Assembly: GCF_003984625.1 (NCBI RefSeq)
Contig: NZ_RWKH01000029.1
Span: 1-64,000 of the forward strand
Source of the DNA: Variovorax sp. DXTD-1
GTDB lineage: Bacteria; Pseudomonadota; Gammaproteobacteria; Burkholderiales; Burkholderiaceae_C
DNA length: 64,000 nt
Direction of reading: 5' to 3'
How positions within the stretch are numbered: the first letter of the stretch is position 1; each line of letters starts with the position of its first letter. The position numbers and the translations under genes are program-made. The notes under the pieces were generated by a model. The model did no database searches. It had not been told where the DNA came from and was given only the letters and a program-made list of their open reading frames with translations. This document shows, piece after piece, positions 59,010 to 64,000 of this stretch.

Positions 59010-59948
59010 ATGGTCAGCGCTGTATTTCATTCGCCGATGGACGCATCTCTCCCTCTCCCGCGTGCGGGAGAGGGCCGGGGTGAGGGCGCTGCCCGCGCCG
59101 AAGCGGCCACCCTTCCCACCCCACTGCCCAAAGTGGAGAGGGAGCAAAAGCAACACACATCCATCGACCTGCGCGCCTTCTGGATGCGCGTGCTGCCGCC
59201 GCTCGCGGGCTTCGGCCTGCTGGTGCTGATCTGGGAGCTGGTCGCCATGAAGAGCACCACCGGCTTTCCGTCGCCGCTTGCCACCTGGCAGCAGGCGCTC
59301 ACGGTGTTCAGCGATCCGTTCTACAGCAAGGGCCCGAACGACCAGGGCGTGGGCTGGAACGTGCTCTCGTCGCTGCAGCGCGTGGCATTGGGCTTCGGTC
59401 TCGCGGCCGCCGTCGGCATTCCGGCGGGCTTTGCCATCGGGCGCTTCGAGTTTCTTTCGCGCATGTTCAACCCGCTGATCAGCCTGCTGCGCCCCGTGTC
59501 GCCGCTGGCCTGGCTGCCCATCGGCCTGCTGGTGTTCAAGGGTGCCAACCCGGCCGCCATCTGGACCATCTTCATCTGCTCGATCTGGCCGATGGTGATC
59601 AACACCGCCGTGGGCGTACAACGGGTGCCGAGCGACTACATGAACGTGGCCAAGGTGCTCAACCTCAGCGAATGGAAAATCTTCACCAAGATTCTCTTCC
59701 CCGCCGTGCTGCCCTACATGCTGACCGGCGTTCGCCTGGCCGTGGGCACCGCCTGGCTGGTGATCGTTGCGGCCGAAATGCTCACCGGCGGCGTCGGCAT
59801 CGGCTTCTGGGTGTGGGACGAGTGGAACAACCTCAACGTCGCCAACATCATCATCGCGATCTTCGTCATCGGCATCGTCGGCCTGGTGCTGGAGTTCGCG
59901 CTCATCAAGCTTGCAACCGCATTCACGTTCGAAGAGGTGAAGTCATGA
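59010..59948 (+). CDS. nrtB: Nitrate ABC transporter permease NrtB
   Basis: This 312-residue permease has about six helices from ~residue 70 onward and the ATPase-contact loop around AKVLNLSEWKIFTKILFPAVLPYML. The first ~50 residues are unlike family members: they are encoded partly by a palindromic repeat (59051-59086) and read as Pro/Arg/Gly/Glu-rich sequence. The core begins at about SIDLRAFWMRVL. The stop overlaps a mini-cistron start (ATGA). Confidence 0.92.
   Translation: MVSAVFHSPMDASLPLPRAGEGRGEGAARAEAATLPTPLPKVEREQKQHTSIDLRAFWMRVLPPLAGFGLLVLIWELVAMKSTTGFPSPLATWQQALTVFSDPFYSKGPNDQGVGWNVLSSLQRVALGFGLAAAVGIPAGFAIGRFEFLSRMFNPLISLLRPVSPLAWLPIGLLVFKGANPAAIWTIFICSIWPMVINTAVGVQRVPSDYMNVAKVLNLSEWKIFTKILFPAVLPYMLTGVRLAVGTAWLVIVAAEMLTGGVGIGFWVWDEWNNLNVANIIIAIFVIGIVGLVLEFALIKLATAFTFEEVKS
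59051..59086. repeat. REP-like palindrome inside the nrtB coding region
   Basis: CCCTCTCCCGC (59051-59061) and GCGGGAGAGGG (59064-59074) are perfect inverted copies around GT, followed by CCGGGGTGAGGG. This is a common short palindrome of intergenic regions in proteobacteria. Here it is in frame within nrtB codons ~14-26. Confidence 0.75.
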
Positions 59949-60007
59949 GCCGCACGGCCGTTCCGAAGGCGAATACCGCAGCGCTGCTGCGCGGAGGTTT
60001 CCAATGA
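59945..60007 (+). CDS. 20-codon mini-cistron between nrtB and nrtD
   Basis: MSRTAVPKANTAALLRGGFQ starts at an ATG overlapping the nrtB stop (ATGA) and ends with a TGA overlapping the nrtD start (ATGA). Its first 13 residues match the nuoF-nuoG mini-cistron (M-(S/N)-R-x-AVPK-x-NTAA). A GCGGAGG in its 3' part is well placed as the nrtD ribosome site. A CGCAGC/GCTGCG hairpin lies between. Confidence 0.55.
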   Translation: MSRTAVPKANTAALLRGGFQ

Positions 60008-60813
60008 ATGACGATTCCAAGTACATCGAGATCCACAACGTCGAGCAGCGTTTCAAGACCGCCAAGGGCAGCTTCCTCGCGCTGCAGGGCGTCAACCTGA
60101 ACGTGGCCAAGGGCGAGTTCGTCACGCTGATCGGCCATTCGGGCTGCGGCAAGTCGACGCTGCTGAACCTGATTGCCGGCCTGACGACGCCCACGCAGGG
60201 CGTGCTTCTGTGCGCCAACCGCGAAATCAAGGGCCCCGGCCCCGAGCGCGCGGTGGTCTTCCAGAACCACTCGCTGCTGCCCTGGCTCACCTGCTTCGAG
60301 AACGTGTACCTCGCGGTCGAGCGCGTCTTTGCCGCCACCGAAGGCAAGGCGCAGTTGCGCGCACGCACCGATGCGGCGCTCGCAATGGTCGGCCTGACAC
60401 CCGCCGCGCAAAAGCGCCCCGGCGAAATCTCGGGCGGCATGAAGCAGCGCGTGGGCATTGCGCGCGCTCTCTCGATGGAACCCAAGGTGCTGCTGATGGA
60501 CGAACCCTTCGGCGCCCTGGACGCTCTCACGCGCGCCAAGCTGCAGGACGAACTGCTCGGCATCGTGCAGAAGACGCAGAGCACCGTCGTCATGGTCACG
60601 CACGACGTCGACGAAGCGGTGCTGCTGAGCGACCGCATCGTGATGCTCACCAACGGTCCGGCCGCCACCATCGGCGAAGTGCTGAAGGTCGACATCGCAC
60701 GTCCGCGCAACCGCGTCGAACTGGCCGAAGACCCGACCTATGTGCACGCCCGCAAGGCCGTGATCGATTTTCTCTACACGCGCCAGGCGCACGTGGAGAA
60801 GGTTGCGGCCTGA
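60004..60813 (+). CDS. nrtD: Nitrate ABC transporter ATP-binding protein NrtD
   Basis: This 269-residue ATPase has Walker A GHSGCGKST, signature ISGGMKQRVGIARAL, Walker B VLLMDEPFGALD and the THDVDEAV switch histidine. LTNGPAATIGEVLKVDI is typical of nitrate/taurine-type ATPases. There is no NrtC with its extra binding domain, so the importer is the simple NrtA-NrtB-NrtD form. Confidence 0.93.
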   Translation: MNDDSKYIEIHNVEQRFKTAKGSFLALQGVNLNVAKGEFVTLIGHSGCGKSTLLNLIAGLTTPTQGVLLCANREIKGPGPERAVVFQNHSLLPWLTCFENVYLAVERVFAATEGKAQLRARTDAALAMVGLTPAAQKRPGEISGGMKQRVGIARALSMEPKVLLMDEPFGALDALTRAKLQDELLGIVQKTQSTVVMVTHDVDEAVLLSDRIVMLTNGPAATIGEVLKVDIARPRNRVELAEDPTYVHARKAVIDFLYTRQAHVEKVAA

Positions 60814-60838
60814 CACCGCCGGCACGGCACATCCGGAG

Positions 60839-62131
60839 TCAGGACATGATGACCTGCAGGCTGTGCTCGTACCAGGCGGTGAGCCGCTCGAAAGTGTCCA
60901 CCAGCGCCTCGCTGGACCGCACCAGCGTTGCGCGGCCTTCGGGGCTGTCGAGCGCCTGCACGCCGCCCACCAGGCGCAGCCATTCGTCCCGCGCCGCCGC
61001 CAGCGCGGCACGGATCTCAGGTGAACTGAGCGGCGCGCGCTCCAGCTCCAGCAGCGCCGCCTCGAACTCGTTCATCGTCGGCAGCAGGCGTTCGCGCGAA
61101 GCACCCGCGGCAAGCGCCGAGGCCAGCAGCGCGTCCTTGGCCAGGCGCTGCGCTCGCATGCGCTGCCGCCCGCAAATGTTGACGATGCGCAGCGCACGCC
61201 GCGCGCCGGAGGCTTCGAGCGCATCGGTCAGCGCTTCTGCAGCGGCCAGCAGTTCGTCGCCACGCTTGTCGATGTCGGCCAGCGCCTGCGGCACCGCGCG
61301 CGCCGCCAGTGCGGCGGAAAGCCCGCTCCACGCCACCTGCACGTCGCCCAGCGCGCCCGCGCCGGGGGCCCCAAGCTCCAGGGTGGCCAGATGATCCAGG
61401 TTCTGCTGCACCCGCTCGACCGATTGCGTGCGCAAGACGCGCGCGCGCTGCACGTCGATGCCGGCAAGCATCTGCGCCGCGATCCGCACCAGCCGCTGCG
61501 ACAGCATGCGCAGTTGCCCGGCGCGATTGATGGCATCGGCCCACTGGGCGGCCTCGATCATCGAGCGCGACACCTCGCCCAGCCGCAGGTTGGCATGCAT
61601 GGCAGCGCCGCGGAGCAAGCCGAAGGCCTCGTCCTCGCCGATGCCGCGGGACGACATCAAGAGGCCCTTGGCGCGGTCGACCCATTTGCGTTCGTCCATG
61701 CGCGTGCGCAGGCCGTCGAGTTCGGTGCGCAGCGCCGCCTCGCGGTCCCGCCTGGCTTGCGCCAGCACCGTCAACGCGCGAAGCGAGCCGCCATCGAAAG
61801 CTTGCATCGGCAGCCATGCGTGCACGCCGAGCGCAACCAGCGTTTCGTGCTGCGCGCTGTCCAGCGGCGCGCTGACGAGGCTCAGCCCGCAAGGAGGCGC
61901 GCCCTTCCATTCGCCGACGGCATCGAGCAATGCCTGCAGCTGTTGCGCCGGTGCGGGCAGCCAAGCCACCGCCTGTTGCGGTGCAAGCGCACCCACCTTC
62001 TGCACCAGCGTGTGGCAGGTGACCCGCTCGACGGCAGCGACACCGGCGGTCGCGAGGGCCTGCTGGAGCGGCTCCGGCAGTGGCGCGGATTCGGCGAAAT
62101 CATTGGGCAGGACGACAAGAAGGGACATCAT
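60839..62131 (-). CDS. ANTAR-domain regulator with C-terminal PilJ-like sensor
   Basis: This 430-residue protein has three parts. Residues ~1-125 form a degenerate receiver-like domain (MSLLVVLPNDFAESAPLPE) without the phospho-acceptor triad. Residues ~125-195 form an ANTAR domain with RMDERKWVDRAKGLLMSSRGIGEDEAFGLL. The rest carries two PilJ/NarX-like repeats, INRAGQLRMLSQRLVRIAA and IVNICGRQRMRAQRLAKDA. NasT proteins have only the first two parts and use a separate NasS sensor; here a sensor is fused. It probably binds the narK or nasA leader RNA. Two ATG codons are adjacent (62131 and 62128). Confidence 0.85.
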   Translation of the reverse strand: MMSLLVVLPNDFAESAPLPEPLQQALATAGVAAVERVTCHTLVQKVGALAPQQAVAWLPAPAQQLQALLDAVGEWKGAPPCGLSLVSAPLDSAQHETLVALGVHAWLPMQAFDGGSLRALTVLAQARRDREAALRTELDGLRTRMDERKWVDRAKGLLMSSRGIGEDEAFGLLRGAAMHANLRLGEVSRSMIEAAQWADAINRAGQLRMLSQRLVRIAAQMLAGIDVQRARVLRTQSVERVQQNLDHLATLELGAPGAGALGDVQVAWSGLSAALAARAVPQALADIDKRGDELLAAAEALTDALEASGARRALRIVNICGRQRMRAQRLAKDALLASALAAGASRERLLPTMNEFEAALLELERAPLSSPEIRAALAAARDEWLRLVGGVQALDSPEGRATLVRSSEALVDTFERLTAWYEHSLQVIMS

Positions 62132-62183
62132 GGAAAAGCGGTTGAAGGCACGGCAAGCATAGGCCACGCCCGCGCATTTGCGC

Positions 62184-62199
62184 AGGCACGTCTCTTGCA
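62184..62199 (+). promoter_or_regulatory. Sigma-54 promoter of narK
   Basis: AGGCACGTCTCTTGCA has GG (62185-62186) and GC (62197-62198) 10 bp apart and matches TGGCACG-N4-TTGCA but for the first base. The predicted start is near 62210. Confidence 0.65.
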
Positions 62200-62210
62200 T
62201 CGACACGGGT

Positions 62211-62230
62211 GCGGTGTAACGAAGCACCGC
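62211..62230 (+). promoter_or_regulatory. ANTAR-type hairpin at the start of the narK leader
   Basis: GCGGTGT and GCACCGC form a 7-bp stem (last pair G-U) closing the hexaloop AACGAA, with A at position 1 and G at position 4. It begins at the predicted transcription start. A clear terminator with a T-tract is not seen before narK; a GC-rich hairpin (GCCGACAGCG/CGCTGCCGGC) lies further down. Confidence 0.5.
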
Positions 62231-62388
62231 TTTGGTGAGGCTGCAGGCTCCTGCATCCATCCTGGCTGCGCAATGGCCGGGAAGCACCCCCACGCCGACA
62301 GCGTTCGCTGCCGGCATTCCGCCCCAACCCCGTCCGTCGACACGGCCCCTAAAAGGCTGCGCCGCGGCATTTCGCACGATTGAACGCC

Positions 62389-63660
62389 ATGTCCAGTTTC
62401 AGGACCTTCTTGCACTCAGGCCACGGCCCGACGCTGTTCGCGGCCTTTCTGTACTTCTCGTTCTCCTGCTGCATCTGGGTGCTCAACGGCGCCATGGCGC
62501 CGTTCATCGGCGAGACCTTCGATCTTTCGCCCGCGCAAAAGGGCCTGATGCTGTCGGTGCCCATCATCGCGGGCGCGCTCATGCGGTTTCCGCTCGGCAT
62601 CCTCTCGCAATACATCGGCCGCAAGAACGCCACGCTGGTCGAAATGGGCCTGATCGCGGTGGCCATGCTGTTCGGCTTCTTCTTCGTGAAGAGCTTCAAC
62701 GACCTGCTGGCCATGGGTGTGCTGCTCGGCATTGCGGGCGCCAGCTTCGGCGTGGCGCTGTCGCTGGGTTCGGGCTGGTTTCCGCCGCAGCACAAGGGCC
62801 TGGCCATGGGCCTGGTGGGCGCCGGCAACGTGGGCACGGCGGTGTCGGTGCTGGTGGCGCCGCCGCTCGCGCAATGGCTCGGCTGGCAGGCGGTGTACGC
62901 CGTGGCGGCCGCCGCCATTCTGGTGCCGATGGTCGTGATGGTGCTGTTTGCCAAGGAGCCGCCCGACGTCGACAGCCACGCGAGCTTCCGCGAGCACATC
63001 GCCTGCCTGTTCGAGAAAGACGGCTGGGTGTTCAGCCTGATCTACGGCGTGACCTTCGGCGGCTTCATCGGGCTCATCACCTTCCTGCCCTCTTACTACT
63101 ACGACCAGTTCGGCGTGAGCAAGGTGCAGGCGGGGCAACTCACCATGCTGGCGGCCTTCATGGGCGCGGCGGTGCGCATCGTCGGCGGGTGGATTTCCGA
63201 CCGCTGGGGCGGCGTGAACACGCTCACGGTGGTGCTGCTGGTGGTGGCCGTCGGGCTGGTGCTGGTGGGCATCTCGTCGGCATCGCTCGCGCTCACCACG
63301 CTGCTGTTGATCTTGTGCTTTGCCGCCCTGGGCGCGGGCAACGGCGCGCTGTTCCAGCTGGTGCCGCTGCGCTGGCCCACCAGCACCGCGGTGGCCGGTT
63401 CGATGATCGGCGAAATCGGCGCGCTGGGTGGCGGCCTGGTGCCCAACGCCATGGGCCTGTCGAAGCAATACCTGGGCAGCTACGTGTGGGGCTTCGTGTT
63501 CTTCGGCGTGCTGTCGCTCGTCATGCTGGGCGTGATGCGCGTGATGCAGATCCGCTGGACCCGCACCTGGGCCGAAAAAGGTGGTCGTGCTCGCACGACC
63601 ACCGTTTCGTCGCAGGCTAACTTCGCCTCCGGCGAAGTTAAGCGCGGAGCGCGGCCGTAG
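62389..63660 (+). CDS. narK: Nitrate/nitrite MFS transporter NarK/NasA-type
   Basis: This 423-residue protein has 12 helices, two nitrate-signature regions (GASFGVALSLGSGWFPPQHKG and GAGNGALFQLVPLRWP) and the conserved Arg of helix 2 (GALMRFPLGILSQYIGRKN). ATG at 62389 is preferred to an in-frame TTG. The last ~27 residues (from EKGGRARTTTV) are coded by two hairpins, one of which is a terminator for the opposite strand, so the natural C-terminus was probably shorter. Confidence 0.93.
   Translation: MSSFRTFLHSGHGPTLFAAFLYFSFSCCIWVLNGAMAPFIGETFDLSPAQKGLMLSVPIIAGALMRFPLGILSQYIGRKNATLVEMGLIAVAMLFGFFFVKSFNDLLAMGVLLGIAGASFGVALSLGSGWFPPQHKGLAMGLVGAGNVGTAVSVLVAPPLAQWLGWQAVYAVAAAAILVPMVVMVLFAKEPPDVDSHASFREHIACLFEKDGWVFSLIYGVTFGGFIGLITFLPSYYYDQFGVSKVQAGQLTMLAAFMGAAVRIVGGWISDRWGGVNTLTVVLLVVAVGLVLVGISSASLALTTLLLILCFAALGAGNGALFQLVPLRWPTSTAVAGSMIGEIGALGGGLVPNAMGLSKQYLGSYVWGFVFFGVLSLVMLGVMRVMQIRWTRTWAEKGGRARTTTVSSQANFASGEVKRGARP
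63575..63603 (-). terminator. Terminator for the kinase gene, inside the narK 3' end
   Basis: GGTGGTCGTGC (63580-63590) and GCACGACCACC (63593-63603) form a perfect 11-bp stem with a 2-nt loop, followed on the minus strand by TTTTT (63579-63575). A second perfect hairpin AACTTCGCC/GGCGAAGTT (63619-63639) precedes it. Both lie within narK codons. Confidence 0.8.
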
Positions 63661-63699
63661 ACAAAAAGGCATCCAATGAAGCGCGCGCCATCCCCTCTC

Positions 63700-64000
63700 T
63701 CAACGTGGCAAGAACAGCAGCCACACCACGAGCAGTGCGTTGAACAGCAGCGACACGGCGAGCGCGATCTTGTAGAGCGCGGCCGGGTCGCGGCGGATCA
63801 GCGGCGTGGCGGGCGGCGCACCCACCGGGCGGGAAGCGCCCCGCTCCAGGGCGAGCAGCATTTCCTCGGCGGTTTCGAAGCGTTCGCGCGGATCGCGGGC
63901 CACGGCCTTGCGCACCAGGTGGTCGAGCCACACGGGCACATCGGGCCGCAGGCGCGAAAGGGCGGCCGGGTCGCGCCGGTAGCGCGCCACCTGGTAGGGC
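63700..64000 (-). CDS. Serine/threonine protein kinase, C-terminal end (5' part outside window)
   Basis: The open frame enters from the right edge and ends at 63700 (~100 codons). RLRPDVPVWLDHLVRKAVARDPRERFETAEEMLLALERG is the conserved end of a bacterial Hanks-type kinase domain (in the family, WLD-x-ARDP-x-RF). A linker and a final membrane helix (ALAVSLLFNALLVVWLLFLP) follow. Such kinase (often kinase/phosphatase) genes occur in nitrate-assimilation clusters of related bacteria. Confidence 0.8.
   Translation of the reverse strand, partial: PYQVARYRRDPAALSRLRPDVPVWLDHLVRKAVARDPRERFETAEEMLLALERGASRPVGAPPATPLIRRDPAALYKIALAVSLLFNALLVVWLLFLPR

Noticed and set aside
62001..62017. NtrC-like site TGCACCAGCGTGTGGCA upstream of narK
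   Set aside because: Only 12 of 17 bases fit the consensus, and it is about 200 bp from the predicted start inside a coding region, so it is not listed.
62223..62239. NtrC-like sequence AGCACCGCTTTGGTGAG
   Set aside because: It lies downstream of the predicted narK start and is part of the ANTAR-type hairpin, which explains its symmetry better.

Overview
The window is GC-rich, almost fully coding DNA from a betaproteobacterial chromosome. The best fit is the family Comamonadaceae, most likely Variovorax or a close relative. This rests on a complete 14-gene nuo operon preceded by tpiA, secG and tRNA-Leu and followed by a DUF2818 gene, on the pnp/rpsO pair, on the codon and GC style, and on the 'CTTTCTTT(T)GCTTCGCC' type intergenic repeat. 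The genus is inferred from recognition, not from a search.

Layout. 1-1.6 kb: the right end of a possible toxin locus on the minus strand, with a PIN-domain protein cut by the window edge and an unknown partner. 1.7-4.7 kb: a GntR regulator with a perfect palindromic operator, an EctD/phytanoyl-CoA-type dioxygenase and a SAF-domain oxidoreductase, forming a small metabolic operon of unknown substrate. 4.75-8.75 kb: an ECF42-type sigma factor with a candidate autoregulatory promoter and an overlapping 14-codon mini-cistron, then an FtsX-family permease. 8.77-9.4 kb: a large inverted repeat between convergent genes. 9.4-16.6 kb: a lipoprotein penicillin acylase, a cysteine-synthase-like PLP enzyme, an AttH-like lipocalin protein, a small secreted protein and a lipoprotein 5'-nucleotidase. 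16.7-21.3 kb: a complete branched-chain amino-acid type ABC importer (livGF, binding protein, livHM). 21.5-30.7 kb: an AGE epimerase, a MarR-controlled EmrAB/outer-membrane efflux operon, a divergent ABC exporter, DUF1178 and a Nudix hydrolase. 30.7-48.1 kb: DUF2818, nuoN-A, tRNA-Leu(GAG), secG, tpiA and a quinone oxidoreductase, all on the minus strand. 48.2-56 kb: pnp, rpsO, an aminotransferase, an orphan binding protein, Hsp20, an alpha/beta hydrolase and tsaD. 56-64 kb: a nitrate-assimilation region.

The nitrate region is the most coherent regulatory system here. NasR (NIT sensor plus ANTAR antiterminator) lies upstream of nrtABD. The nrt leader holds, in order, an NtrC-like enhancer site, a sigma-54 promoter (GG-N10-GC), two hairpins starting at the predicted transcription start and an intrinsic terminator. 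nasR and narK also carry sigma-54 promoters, and a hairpin with an A1/G4 hexaloop begins at the predicted narK start. Between nrtD and narK sits a second ANTAR protein with an unusual C-terminal PilJ-like sensor domain. A protein kinase cut by the right edge follows narK.

The most unusual observation is a pair of related mini-cistrons (20 and 27 codons, starting M-S/N-R-x-A-V-P-K-x-N-T-A-A). One lies between nuoF and nuoG, the other between nrtB and nrtD, and each is joined to both neighbours by 4-bp ATGA stop/start overlaps. They look like a dispersed element that inserts into operons without breaking translational coupling.
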